Source: Fagopyrum homotropicum (taxonomy: Eukaryota > Streptophyta > Magnoliopsida > Caryophyllales > Polygonaceae). Taken from it: 64,000 nucleotides of DNA. This document shows positions 33,722-44,035 of the stretch, piece by piece. The stretch is from positions 104,769,582 to 104,833,581 of the forward strand of contig BSWB01000007.1 of the NCBI GenBank assembly GCA_033239125.1. Reading direction: 5' to 3'. The translations under genes and the position numbers were made by a program. The notes beneath the pieces are model-generated. The model worked only from the letters and a program-made list of their open reading frames with translations, did no database searches and was not told the origin of the DNA. The stretch's first letter is position 1. Every line of letters starts with the position of its first letter.

Positions 33722-36700
33722 ATGCGAAGAACCCGCACTGGGAAGGAAATCGTTCCTTACGATCCCGAACCGGAAAAGACATACAAGCGACGCTTAAGAG
33801 AAGCAAAGATGGCCCAACAAGACGATCGCGATCTTGCGGCCGAATTGAAAGAGGCGCTAGAGCTGCTACGCCTCAGCAAGGAAGAACTTAGGCAAGAGAA
33901 AGAAGAGAATCGCACCAAGACTGCAGGAATCGAAGTTGAGATAGCAGTCATACGAGACCAGATTCTACTTCGACCGAGGGAAGATCCCCCTATTGATCCT
34001 CGACCGATGCAGGATCCAGGTGCTGATCTTCGACCGAGGCAGATTCCAATACCTGACGCCCCGGCCGATGTACTTCCACCTCGGATGCCAGTCCGAGATG
34101 TTCTTCTTGCAGGAATCCCACAAACCCTAGGTCAAAGGATGGACCCTAATCAACAGCTGAGGCGTCCAGGGGTGAACCTAGGAGATCCAGCGGATCATGA
34201 CTACGAACTTCGACCGCAAGTTCTATCCATGATTCGCCAATGCCAATTCGGAGGGCTAGAGAAGGAGTCACCGCATCAACATCTTCAAAACTACGAGATC
34301 TTGATGGAAACCTTGCGACCTTCCAGAATTGAAAATAACAACTACAAGCTAAGACCTTTTTACTTTTCTTTAAAAGATAAGGCTCTTACTTGGTATCAAT
34401 CTCTTCCTCCAGGAAAAATTAGCACATGGGAGGAGATGACTACGGAATTCTTGACCAAATTCTTTCCCCCCTCAAAGACCGCTGAAATGAGAGGGAAGAC
34501 CAATGCTTTCATTATGAAGGACAAGGAGAGCTTGTCCAAATCTTGGGAGCGGTTCAAGGATATCCTTTTGGATTGCCCACATCATGGGATTCCAAAGATC
34601 GAGTTGTTGGAGATCTACTTCAAAGGACTGGACGGAAGCACCCAGTTCAATCTCCAACTACTCTCCGCCGGTACCTTCATGGACATGGCGATTGATGAGG
34701 CTTGGGACTTCATTGAGAAGCAAGCCTTGCACATGGAGAAATATACCCACCAAGGAGCTGAAGGTGGAGTTAAAAGAGTCAACTTTCAAGAGACTCAATC
34801 CAACAACAATCAACTCACGTCCTTGAAGAATGACGTGAAGCAATTGAAGGAACTCTTGATGGCTCAAACTAAGAAGGAAGAGCAAGGGCAAAGGAACAAC
34901 AACAACAACGGATACCGTAACAACAACAACGGTCCCCGAAACAACAACTACAACAACAACAATAGAGGATCCAATAGCAACAACTTGAGGGCGAATAACC
35001 AAAATCACGGTAACAATCATTCAAACTCCAACTCTAACGATTCCTCTAACCCTTTCCTCTCTTCCCCTTCTTCTTCTTCTACTCCATTAAAAAGCCAAGG
35101 GCAAGGATCAAGTTCGTCTCAACCAGAAAAGAAAGACGCAGTTCTGGAGGCTATCTTGATCAAGCTTAGCGCTATGGAGAATTCTATGACTTCATTTTCG
35201 AGGGCCCAAAAGTCCTTCGAACAACAACTTGCTACTAGGACGAATGAAGCGCCAAGAGATCCAGGGAAGTTTCCAGCAAAGACGGAAACTAACCCTAAGG
35301 GCCAGTGCATGGCCATAACAACGAGGAGTGGACTTAAAACTGCAGATCCAGTACCTCGTTCGACGCAGACCACCTCGGTCCAGATCCAGTCGAAGAACAC
35401 CTCGACCGAGATGCCAACCGAGGTGGAGCAACAAAAAGCAGGAGGGACGACTGAAACTTATATTCCACCTCCTGCATACAAACCACCACTTCCATTCCCT
35501 CAGTCCAGAGCCAAAGCACATCTAGACAAGCACTTTGGTAAGTTTCTTGACTTGATGAATAAGCTACATATTAATATTCCTTTCCTTGATGCTATTTTAG
35601 GTATGCCCGCCTATGGGAAGTTCTTAAAAGAAATCTTATCAAGGAAGAGGAAGCTGGAGGATGTTGGTGAAGTTAGGATGACATCTAAATTTTCGGAGCT
35701 TATCAAGATCATGAAGGAAAAGATGCCACCTAAGTTGAGAGATCCCGGCTCGTTCTGCATTCTCATTCAAGTTAGGGATGTCACTTGTGAAGCCCTTTGT
35801 GATCTAGGAGCCAGCGTGAGCATCATCCCGCTGGAGCTATGCACGAAGATCGGTCTTGGAGAACCCAAGCCGGTCAAGATTCGACTTTATATGGCGGATC
35901 GCTCCATTACCCATCCCGTGGGAATCTTGGAGGACGTTCCGGTCAAGTTAGGTAACTTCTATTTACCTATAGATTTTGTTGTACTTGACATTCCCGCAGA
36001 CTATCCTGTTCCTATTATTCTCGGGAGGCCATTTCTAGCAACTTCGGGTTGCAACGTGGATTGCAAGAACGCCAAGTTGAAATTCAACGTTGGTGGCGAT
36101 GAGGTGGAGTTCGCACTACTTGCGGCCATGAAAGGGGAGCAGCTAACTGATGATATCTTCAACATCTACGATGAAGAAGAATCAAGAGAATTGGTGAGCT
36201 CTATCCTTATTAACGATCCACTCGAAAGAGTTATTAGCTTCAGTTTAATGGAGGAAGGTATAGATGCTTCTTGTGATGCAAATATACGGAGCTTGAAGGC
36301 ACTGGAAGAGGATCCAGGAGCTAAAACTGAGAAGCTAATTCAGGAGACGAAGATCTCCAGTCTCGGTCCCAGTAGCAGTACCTCGACCGAGACACTTTCT
36401 GGACTGAGCGAGGCGACAGAAGAACATCTCGGTCAACGCCTCTGCGCCTCGACCGAGATCGACAGCGAGACGATTCTAACTGAGACTTCATCGAGTCCAG
36501 TTTCTGACACCACTCCACTGGAAAGAGGAAGCAAGGATCCCTCTCAGAAAGCACCCCCAGTTGTGGAGCTTAAACAACTCCCTAGTCACTTGAGGTATAT
36601 CTTTCTTGGACCGGATTCTACTTATCCCGTTATTGTTAGTGCTTCCCTTACCGAATCTAAATTGTCTAAATTAATGCATGTCCTGAGAAAGCATCGAAAG

Positions 36701-38239
36701 GCTATAGGTTATACCACGGATGATCTTATTGGCATTAAACCTTCTTTCTGCATGCATAGAATTCTAATGGAGGATAATCATAAGACTTCACGGGAACCTC
36801 AAAGACGGTTAAATCCGATCATGAAAGAGGTTGTGAAGAAGGAAGTTCTTAAGTTGTTGGATGCAGGTATTATTTATCCTATCTCGGACAACAAGTGGGT
36901 TAGCCTGGTGCATGTCGTTCCGAAGAAAGGAGGAATGACCGTTGTGACGAATAAGAACAACGAGTTGATCCCAACTAGGACCGTTACGGGCTGGAGGGTT
37001 TGCATCGATTACAGGAAGCTGAACACTGCCACACGGAAGGACCATTTTCCACTTCCCTTCATCGATCAGATGCTCGAGCGGCTGGCCCAGCATTCGCACT
37101 TTTGTTACTTGGACGGCTATAGTGGATTCTTCCAGATTCCTATCCATCCGGACGATCAGGAGAAGACCACTTTCACTTGTCCATGGGGGACATTTGCCTA
37201 TCGGAGGATGCCATTTGGGTTGTGCAATGCACCCGCTACCTTCCAGCGATGCATGATGGCTATTTTTTCCGAGTACATAGAGGAGATCATGGAGGTATTC
37301 ATGGATGATTTTTCTGTATATGGTTCCTCTTTTGATGATTGCCTATCTAACCTTTCTCTAGTGCTTAAGAGATGTGAAGACACTAACCTTGTTCTGAATT
37401 GGGAAAAGTGTCATTTTATGGTTAATGAAGGCATTGTACTAGGACACCTCGTTTCTAATCGAGAAATTGAGGTCGATCGAGCTAAGATCGAGACTATTGA
37501 GAAGCTTCCTCCTCCTTGTTCTATTAAAGGTGTGAGGAGTTTTCTCGAGCATGCAGGTTTCTACAGGAGATTCATCAAGGACTTCTCTAAGATTTCTAAA
37601 CCTCTAACTAACCTCTTGAATAAAGATGTTGTTTTTGAGTTTTCGCAGGAGTGTCTTGATGCTTTTTACAGGATTAAGGAAGCGTTGATCTCCGCTCCCA
37701 TTATCCAACCTCCTGATTGGACCTTGCCCTTTGAGGTCATGTGTGACGCTAGTGATGTAGCCGTAGGAGCGGTGCTTGGACAGAAGAAGGATGGACGGAC
37801 CACCGCCATTTATTATGCTAGCAAGACGCTAGATGAAGCACAACGCAACTACAATACCACCGAAAAGGAGTTATTGGCGGTTGTATATGCTTTCGAGAAG
37901 TTTCGTTCCTATCTAGTAGGGGCGAAGGTCATTGTCTACACCGACCACGCAGCCATTCGTTACTTGTTGGCTAAGAAAGATGCCAAGCCGCGCCTTATTC
38001 GATGGATTCTCTTGCTTCAAGAATTTGACCTAGAGATCCGCGATAAGAAGGGATCCGAAAACTCAGTTGCGGACCACCTCAGCCGGCTGCCGGAATCTTC
38101 CCGCGAGACGGATAACCCACCCATAGACGATTCATTCCCCGATGAGCACTTACACTTGTTGGAGCGTTTGATGGATTTACTTACTTCACCCCACGATGGA
38201 GGTGAAGTATGGGGTGAAGGCACCTCCCACCTCGTTTGA
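33722..38239 (+). CDS. element A gag-protease-RT-RNase H polyprotein (Athila-like), no integrase
   Basis: This uninterrupted frame encodes 1505 residues from the first ATG (33722, MRRTRTGKEIVPYD); upstream in-frame codons lack ATG. Domains in order are: a coiled, Glu/Lys/Arg-rich N-terminus; retrotransposon gag at about residues 206-306 (FYFSLKDKALTWYQSLP, FLTKFFPPSKTAEMR); an Asn-rich spacer at about 395-440; aspartic protease at about 695 (CDLGASVSIIPL); RT at about 1058-1240 (WRVCIDYRKLN, MPFGLCNAPATFQRCM, catalytic VFMDDFSVYG); and RNase H at about 1335-1455 (VMCDASDVAVGAVLG, EKELLAVVYAFEKFR, YTDHAAIRYLL, ADHLSRLP). After DDSFPDEHLHL the protein ends within about 35 residues. No HHCC zinc finger and no D,D-35-E core follow, whereas Athila polyproteins normally continue into integrase. 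It could make virus-like particles and cDNA, but would need integrase in trans. Confidence 0.92.
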   Translation: MRRTRTGKEIVPYDPEPEKTYKRRLREAKMAQQDDRDLAAELKEALELLRLSKEELRQEKEENRTKTAGIEVEIAVIRDQILLRPREDPPIDPRPMQDPGADLRPRQIPIPDAPADVLPPRMPVRDVLLAGIPQTLGQRMDPNQQLRRPGVNLGDPADHDYELRPQVLSMIRQCQFGGLEKESPHQHLQNYEILMETLRPSRIENNNYKLRPFYFSLKDKALTWYQSLPPGKISTWEEMTTEFLTKFFPPSKTAEMRGKTNAFIMKDKESLSKSWERFKDILLDCPHHGIPKIELLEIYFKGLDGSTQFNLQLLSAGTFMDMAIDEAWDFIEKQALHMEKYTHQGAEGGVKRVNFQETQSNNNQLTSLKNDVKQLKELLMAQTKKEEQGQRNNNNNGYRNNNNGPRNNNYNNNNRGSNSNNLRANNQNHGNNHSNSNSNDSSNPFLSSPSSSSTPLKSQGQGSSSSQPEKKDAVLEAILIKLSAMENSMTSFSRAQKSFEQQLATRTNEAPRDPGKFPAKTETNPKGQCMAITTRSGLKTADPVPRSTQTTSVQIQSKNTSTEMPTEVEQQKAGGTTETYIPPPAYKPPLPFPQSRAKAHLDKHFGKFLDLMNKLHINIPFLDAILGMPAYGKFLKEILSRKRKLEDVGEVRMTSKFSELIKIMKEKMPPKLRDPGSFCILIQVRDVTCEALCDLGASVSIIPLELCTKIGLGEPKPVKIRLYMADRSITHPVGILEDVPVKLGNFYLPIDFVVLDIPADYPVPIILGRPFLATSGCNVDCKNAKLKFNVGGDEVEFALLAAMKGEQLTDDIFNIYDEEESRELVSSILINDPLERVISFSLMEEGIDASCDANIRSLKALEEDPGAKTEKLIQETKISSLGPSSSTSTETLSGLSEATEEHLGQRLCASTEIDSETILTETSSSPVSDTTPLERGSKDPSQKAPPVVELKQLPSHLRYIFLGPDSTYPVIVSASLTESKLSKLMHVLRKHRKAIGYTTDDLIGIKPSFCMHRILMEDNHKTSREPQRRLNPIMKEVVKKEVLKLLDAGIIYPISDNKWVSLVHVVPKKGGMTVVTNKNNELIPTRTVTGWRVCIDYRKLNTATRKDHFPLPFIDQMLERLAQHSHFCYLDGYSGFFQIPIHPDDQEKTTFTCPWGTFAYRRMPFGLCNAPATFQRCMMAIFSEYIEEIMEVFMDDFSVYGSSFDDCLSNLSLVLKRCEDTNLVLNWEKCHFMVNEGIVLGHLVSNREIEVDRAKIETIEKLPPPCSIKGVRSFLEHAGFYRRFIKDFSKISKPLTNLLNKDVVFEFSQECLDAFYRIKEALISAPIIQPPDWTLPFEVMCDASDVAVGAVLGQKKDGRTTAIYYASKTLDEAQRNYNTTEKELLAVVYAFEKFRSYLVGAKVIVYTDHAAIRYLLAKKDAKPRLIRWILLLQEFDLEIRDKKGSENSVADHLSRLPESSRETDNPPIDDSFPDEHLHLLERLMDLLTSPHDGGEVWGEGTSHLV

Positions 38240-39038
38240 GACGCATCATGGTCCAGCTAGCGACCTTAAACCAAGCGCTTCTTGAGAGGCAACCCAAGGT
38301 ATTGCTTTCTTTTCCCGTTTTCTAGTCTAGCTTAGATAATTTTTGTTTTTGCTTTGCTTTGCTTTGTTTTTGGCGTTCTGGACAGACAACAGGGAACATC
38401 TAAGGAAGGAGCATAACTGGAAGGACAAAAGTTCGAGATTTTGAGAAGACAGAAGCATCTCGGTCACTGTCAGAGCACCTCGACTGAGTTGATTCTTGAG
38501 CAACCGAGGCGACTAGGGTTTTCTGCAGAACCACCTCGGTCCGTATCACCTCGGTCCAGTCGAGACCATCTCGACCGAGGTGACAGCAGATCCAGGAACA
38601 GTATAAAAAGGGGAAAAATTTATTTTTCACTTTTTTACTTTACCCAACTCGACCGCGGCGCCCTTCCCACCTCGCCTTCTCAGATCTTGCTCATTTTCGA
38701 AGATTTCCGCTTCCAACCTGCGATTGAAGTGTAGAGGAACCTATTGCAACAACAGATCTGCAAAGAAATCGAACGAATCGACCGAAACGAGGTAAAAACA
38801 GTCGAAACCCTAACTCGTTCATTCGCTTCGATTTGGGCTTTGGTTGCCCCTGATTCTGCTGAGAAAAGGCTTAAGTACCCCTTAGGAAGCAATTGTAGTG
38901 ATTTTTGGGGGAAAAGAACTGAATTTCTGAGAATTGGAATCGTAACTGCTGCGCCTCGGTCCGGTCGAACTGCATCTCGACCGAGGTGATTTCTGAGTCT
39001 TGTCAGCAACCGAGGTGTTCTGACAGTGTTGAGTGAAA
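38240..39038 (+). other. element A spacer between the two ORFs
   Basis: This 0.8 kb has no gene. It opens with ACCAAGCGCTTCTTGAGAGG and CAACCCAAGG, text that in Athila/Tat elements follows the integrase end, so the missing domain looks cleanly deleted rather than decayed. Two dense CTCGACCGAG-type islands lie at 38456-38587 and 38953-39020. A TATA-like AGTATAAAAAGG at about 38600 could serve ORF2. Confidence 0.65.
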
Positions 39039-40469
39039 ATGAGTTCCGATCGTCGCCTAGCCCTCAGAGACAGATCCTCACCTTCCCCTTCTTCTTCTTC
39101 TTCCCGTCCTTACCGCCCGGTTATCCACGAGAGATGCCGGGTAGACTATGAGCGCATAGCTAGCCGTCCAGTTATCGCACCGCGTTTTCTGGACGTGTCA
39201 GCTTTCGATTGCCTAGGGTTAGATGCTGACCTTAGGAGGATGATTGCCACTGCAGGGCTGGATCAGTTTACTGAGATCCGAGCCCCAGCTTATTTAGAGC
39301 CGACCTTAGAGTTTGTTAGCTCCTTCTCCTACCTCCCCACAGACCGGTCTGTGAAGTACCGGTTGATGAACCGGAACTTCATAGTTCCTTTAGAGATCTG
39401 GAGAGAGATTTTTGGCTTTTCTGAGCCCACCGCCACCGACTTCCCCTCCCGATCCGTAGCTATGGAGTTCTGGGGGCAGATTGCCCATATTACCGAGCAT
39501 GCAGACAGATGGCGCCCTGGAGATTCCAGGGAGAAGGTCATCTTCCACCCGGCCTTCAGATTAGCCCATAGGATCTTCAGCGAGACACTTCTGGCGCGTA
39601 CTGAGACGCCCCAGAAGATCCGACAGGGCGAGCTCTTCAGCCTCTACTGTATGGTCACAGGGGGTTTCCCAGACTTTGGCTTGATCTTGGCAGAGGACCT
39701 GCACAGGATCAAGGCCAAGGCGAAGGGAGACATTTGCTGCGGAGGTCTAGTCACCCATATTGCTACTTATCACGGGATGGACCTCAGTGTATGTACGATG
39801 GTGGCGGCTCCGAAGCCGCTTGGATTACAGGAGATGATCACACGGAGGATTTTGGTTCCCCGTGGTTTGACCACTCCATATGTTGCTATGCCTTGGGAGC
39901 GGACTGCACCACAGGGGATCCGCTGGTCTGCTCAGTTCACAATTTTCGATCCGCATTACTGGCAGACAGCTTGGGCTCCACTGATGGAGGATCATAGAGA
40001 GGCAGCAGCTGCCCCGGCTGAGGAGGAGGAGGATGACGACGACGAGGAGACGGTAGATGAGAGAGATGGTGGAGTCCCGATGGATACAGGGACGGATACT
40101 GCAGGGACGAGCGCACCACCGATTATAGATTTGGATGATGAGGAGGATACTGAGCCTGCACCTGCTGCACCTCCTACTAGATCTGCTAGGCGTCGGACAC
40201 GCCGTCATAGAGACACTGAGGCTCATCGTCGGATCGATGATCTGACAGATCAGATGATAGATTCTTATGTCGCCCTTACTGTGGACATGCATGAGAGATT
40301 TGCCGCCCAGCACCGACACCTTGACAGCTGGACTCAGCAGATGTTAGAGGGGCAGCACTATCAGCGTAGGATGATGGAGCTAGAGTTCCAGCAGACTATG
40401 GGCTATCGTTTCGATCCGACTCAGTATCCGTACGTACCACCACCACCACCACCGGATCAGGATTACTGA
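39039..40469 (+). CDS. element A ORF2, Athila ORF-1-type protein
   Basis: The frame is intact at 476 residues from ATG 39039 (MSSDRRLALRDR). A Ser-rich N-terminus is followed by a conserved globular block: FDCLGLDADLRRMI, FVSSFSYLP, VKYRLMNRNFIVPLEIWREI, DICCGGLVTHIA and RTAPQGIRWS. It matches my memory of the plant Athila ORF-1 family (Pfam PF03078), found downstream of pol in the env-like position. The C-terminus has an acidic run (about residues 330-345), an Arg-rich stretch, a coiled segment (QRRMMELEFQQTMG) and a Pro run before the stop. I see no signal peptide or membrane segment, so nothing here supports an envelope role. Function unknown. Confidence 0.82.
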   Translation: MSSDRRLALRDRSSPSPSSSSSRPYRPVIHERCRVDYERIASRPVIAPRFLDVSAFDCLGLDADLRRMIATAGLDQFTEIRAPAYLEPTLEFVSSFSYLPTDRSVKYRLMNRNFIVPLEIWREIFGFSEPTATDFPSRSVAMEFWGQIAHITEHADRWRPGDSREKVIFHPAFRLAHRIFSETLLARTETPQKIRQGELFSLYCMVTGGFPDFGLILAEDLHRIKAKAKGDICCGGLVTHIATYHGMDLSVCTMVAAPKPLGLQEMITRRILVPRGLTTPYVAMPWERTAPQGIRWSAQFTIFDPHYWQTAWAPLMEDHREAAAAPAEEEEDDDDEETVDERDGGVPMDTGTDTAGTSAPPIIDLDDEEDTEPAPAAPPTRSARRRTRRHRDTEAHRRIDDLTDQMIDSYVALTVDMHERFAAQHRHLDSWTQQMLEGQHYQRRMMELEFQQTMGYRFDPTQYPYVPPPPPPDQDY

Positions 40470-41943
40470 GGAGCTGCAGGATTTTCTTATTATATTTTTT
40501 ATGCAGTTCAGCTATTTATCCGGTGAGTTCTCTCATTTTCAGACTTATATTTGACCCACTAGGACAGTGTGTCCCAAGTATGGGGTGTTTGTACTTATAT
40601 GACTACTTGATGTATTTGACTACTTTTGATGTATTACATTCTATCGGATATTTTATTTATGCTTCACTTCTGCATTTATATGATTATCTGATATTACATG
40701 CATACCTACAAGTTATTTGATTGAGAAAAACGTCGAAACTGAAAAAAGAATGGTTTTAAAAAAAAAAAATTTTTGACCTCGACCGAGTCAGTCTTGGCCA
40801 AACGAAGCATTTCACCTCGGTTGAACCAAGAACACCTCGACCGAGGTGGGTTAACTGAGAGTTTTCGAAAACGATTTTGTGTTACTTATCTGGATATGAT
40901 CTCAGTGAAGATCTTGTTTACTGATTGGTTTTGAATCCTTTATGTGTTTGAAAGGTTTTATAATATGTTTAAGTTGCTAAATGCTTTGTTTGAAATTATT
41001 AGCATGTTTAATACTTTGTTTTTATCTAAATTATGTTGAATTTGAAGGTTGATACCGCAGGTTAAGTTCTCTCACTTTCTTCTTGGAAAGACCAAGGCAA
41101 TTCATTCTCTTCTTCTTCTTCTTCTTGATCATGCTTAGCCCCTCATATACATTTTGCCTCCCTTTACCTATCCGGGAATTTGGAAGCAAGCGAAGTGGTG
41201 AAAGCAAGTGGAGTTAAAGTTGAGAAGTGGCTGGAAGTGAAAGTGTTAGAAAGCAATTTTAGGTTTGGGGAAGTCAATCATGAAGATGAGTAACTCGGCA
41301 CCATTCACATAGCCGGGTGTTTGTGTCTTGCCAAAGTCGGATTGAGCGATATTCCTAACGGGTCATGGTATGTGCATCAAGGGTTTGATGCATCTCGAGA
41401 AATTGATGATTGCAGATTTCCTAGGCTTCGGTTATTGTGCACCTCTGTCCATGCATCCCAAAAAGTAAAGTAAAAAAAAAAGTGTGAAATAAGCAAAGCT
41501 TATTGGTGGAAGATGTTGCAAGTCAAAGTGGAAGTGAAGTTCATCCTTTTCCCGGATTCTAGCACCACATTACCTTACACACATCCCTACCCTACACGTT
41601 TCTTGACCTTTCTTTTGGGAAGACCTTGAGACCTTGAGCTTGTTGATTGACTTAGTGGTTTAAACTGGATTATACATGATTAATTTTGATAATTATGATT
41701 TATTATGCATTCTATGATTTTATGCAAAGATGAACAACTTTCCTATATTTATAAAAATGTTTTGAGCATATTGAGTTTTTAAATTCCATGAAGTATTCTC
41801 TTAGAGTGATCTATGATAGTTGCACACCATAAAATGTTTTTGAAAGACTTTTCATTGCTTTTCATGACTTATAATCCATTCTATCTTGACTTCTATATGA
41901 GGAACTTGCTTGGGGACAAGCAAGGGCTAAGTATGGGGTATTT
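40470..41943 (+). other. element A 3' untranslated region and polypurine tract
   Basis: This has no gene. A CTCGACCGAG-type island lies at 40776-40850, a (CTT)n run near 41108-41125, and a purine-rich GGGCTAAGTATGGGGTA (about 41926-41941) just before the 3' LTR, probably the polypurine tract. An AGTATGGGGTG phrase also occurs at 40577-40587, after ORF2. Confidence 0.6.
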
Positions 41944-43697
41944 TGATAGCATGAATTATAGTCTATATTTTGGGGTTTGTTTGGACGTTTTATCTTTCAT
42001 AATCTGCATGTTTGTATGTATATTATGTGATTTTACTACCATTTCATCTACTTTTGCGAGAATCGAGGTCTACACCTAGTTTTATTGTAATCGTAGGTAA
42101 AATGGCACGTTTCGCATCAAAAAGGAGCAAAAGGAGTCATGAGTCATTTGGAGCTACATCCAGGGAGCATAGCCATGGATTAAAGATTTACTTCGGACCA
42201 GTTTTGAGAGATTTCACATTCAGTTGTGACTCACCTCGGTTGACCAGAGATTCATCTCGACCGAGGTGATCCAGAGACGCCAACTCGACCGAGGCGAACA
42301 CCTAGGACGCGGCGAGAATATTTTATTCTTGGCTGAGATCTTTTAAAATTGGAAAGTGATCTTATATTTTTGGGCTTGGCTCCTGAAAGGAAGGAGATAT
42401 GCAGAATCATATAATTTACCTATTTTTATGGGAAGAGATCTTTCTAAGATATTTTATCTTTGGAGGGTTATTTTCCTATAAAAAGGGTTGGATTTTCCAC
42501 AAATCCGAGATCCGCTATCACCCCCGCAAATCTCGCATACATACGAGAAGATCACGCAGCAGCAGCCTACTCCAGTTGGGAGAGATTCGAAGAACCTTTT
42601 TGAAGGTTAAAGGAAGATTGAAGTCTATAGCTTTTATAGCTTTTTGGAGGGTTTTGTAAGATTGTCTTCAATTCCCTCACTTGTTGTCTTGTCTTGTTGG
42701 ATTGCTATCCAAGGAACGCTTTGTTGTGATATTTGATTCAGTTATTGAAGTCTTTTTCATTAAATTCTTCTTGTTCAAATATTCACCTTCTTCCCATATA
42801 TATAATACTTTCATAATGATGATGAGTGGCTAATTTCCTTGTGTGATTCTAGGGTGATTGGCTGAAGGTTGTGGGAAAAACAATGATAGAATAATCTTAG
42901 ATTCCAGTAGGACCCTGAAAGTTCGAGTCTTTGACCTTAACCCTAAGCATCTCGTTCAGTCGATGAACATCTCGGCCGGGGTGGAAACTGGCTGACCGAG
43001 GTGACTTATCTGATCCATAACTGAGAGTTAAGTGTTAGAGTTTGCCAAATCCTATTCTTATTACACCTTCCCTGGTTCAAAGCAAGCTTAGGATGAGACT
43101 TACCCGGTAATTCCTTAGTTTGTGTACCAACGATCATAAGTGTAGGTAATAAAGGTTTATCCTTTATTGGGATTTGAGTGTGCTTTCATCCCATCTTTGT
43201 GAGTTAGCCTGAGACTTACCCGGTAAAGGTTGATTCTATTCCCTTAAATGGTGTGTTAGTTTGAGGTTATAGTTCTTTATCTTGATTCCTAGAGACTTAC
43301 CCGGTAATAGGAGTTACGGTTTAGGATTAGTGTGTAGTGAGACTTACCCGGTGATCTACTCCACTCTAGTAACACCTTCCCCACGCAAAAATCTCAGCTT
43401 TGTCCGCTTATCTATAGATCTTGAGTTGGAACCACAACTAGATGCTTTAATCCCTGGAATTGCATGTTTGCTTTATTGACTTCTTATTCATCTTTGATTG
43501 TGTTAATTGCTCTTTGTGGTTAGTATTCATGAAGCTTACCGTTATTGACTTTGTTTCACCGAGTCCCTGTGATCGACCCCTGGAATTTTCTTGCTTTTTA
43601 CTACGATTGACCCGTACACTGCGGGTTCGCATCCTTGTTTTAAGCTTAAGTCTAGGGTTATAAATTTAAAGCTTGCACACACCGTTTGGAGCGAACA
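41944..43697 (+). repeat. 3' LTR of element A
   Basis: It is 1754 bp, the same length as the 5' LTR. Differences I noticed by eye include CTACCTTTGC/CTACTTTTGC, TTTTGTTGT/TTTTATTGT, AAATGACAC/AAATGGCAC, CATCTCTACC/CATCTCGACC, GCCGACTC/GCCAACTC, CCTGGAAGG/CCTGAAAGG, TGCAAAATC/TGCAGAATC, GGTTGAAGG/GGTTAAAGG, GGGTGACC/GGCTGACC and CTGTAATT/CTGGAATT. Confidence 0.95.
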
Positions 43698-43702
43698 TGC
43701 AT

Positions 43703-44030
43703 AGAATGTTAGCTAACGGTATTATACCGCTTTGTAGATGCCCTTGTAGGTTAAGACAGTTGTAGAGAGATCCGGAGGAAATGGTCAGCCGGGTCCACGT
43801 ACTCATTTAGTTGGGGACGAGGTTGTCTTATGTTCTTCTTATGCGTCGTTTTAGTACCGTTGCTTTGTAAGGCTGATACATATCCTTCATGTATATATTG
43901 TTTAAATTTTTCAAATGTTTTTAATACTTTTGTGCCTTGTTGTAAGATCCTAGTAAAATTGTTGTCAAACTAAGGTCAGGACCCATTGTGAGGTCCTAAC
44001 CAACGAGTTCTGAGAATTTGGAGTGTTACA
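43703..44030 (+). repeat. 3' LTR of element B, last part
   Basis: It resumes at AGAATGTTAGCTAACGG, colinear with 24996-25326 of the 5' LTR after one TGCAT duplication, and ends GGAGTGTTACA. The GTTAC target duplication (44031-44035) and LINE ORF1 follow. Confidence 0.9.
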
Positions 44031-44035
44031 GTTAC

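Larger units (their letters stand above)
31843..43697 (+). mobile_element. Athila-like gypsy element A, full length, integrase-less
   Basis: The 11,855-bp element is bounded by TGCAT (31838-31842 and 43698-43702). Its LTRs are both 1754 bp. It has a TGGCGCCGTTGCCGGGGA primer site (the Asp-tRNA type common in Athila/Tat elements), an intact gag-PR-RT-RNase H frame, an Athila-type ORF2 and a polypurine tract. No integrase text is present in any frame. It is inserted in the 3' LTR of B. By eye I count about ten differences between its LTRs, so insertion is recent relative to everything else here. Confidence 0.92.
22241..44030 (+). mobile_element. LARD-like gypsy derivative B (about 9.9 kb without nested A)
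   Basis: The 5' LTR is 22241-25326, the non-coding interior 25327-29097, and the 3' LTR 29098-31842 plus 43703-44030. Near-perfect target duplications GTTGC (22236-22240) and GTTAC (44031-44035) flank it. LTRs of about 3.1 kb with an interior of about 3.8 kb lacking gag or pol fit the large retrotransposon derivative class. A Tekay/Del relationship is suggested by the AAGTTTCGGGACGAAACTT polypurine-side hairpin and GGGT(C/G)TTACA ends. It would depend on another element's proteins. Confidence 0.82.

Noticed and set aside
34472..35525. Several antisense frames within the element A polyprotein
   Set aside because: They are shadows of a long, biased coding frame on the plus strand.
39825..40319. 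164-codon minus-strand frame
   Set aside because: It is antisense to the well-supported ORF2 of element A and has no recognisable domain.
39039..40469. ORF2 of element A as a viral-type envelope protein
   Set aside because: No signal peptide, membrane segment or fusion-like stretch is visible; it fits the Athila ORF-1 family instead.
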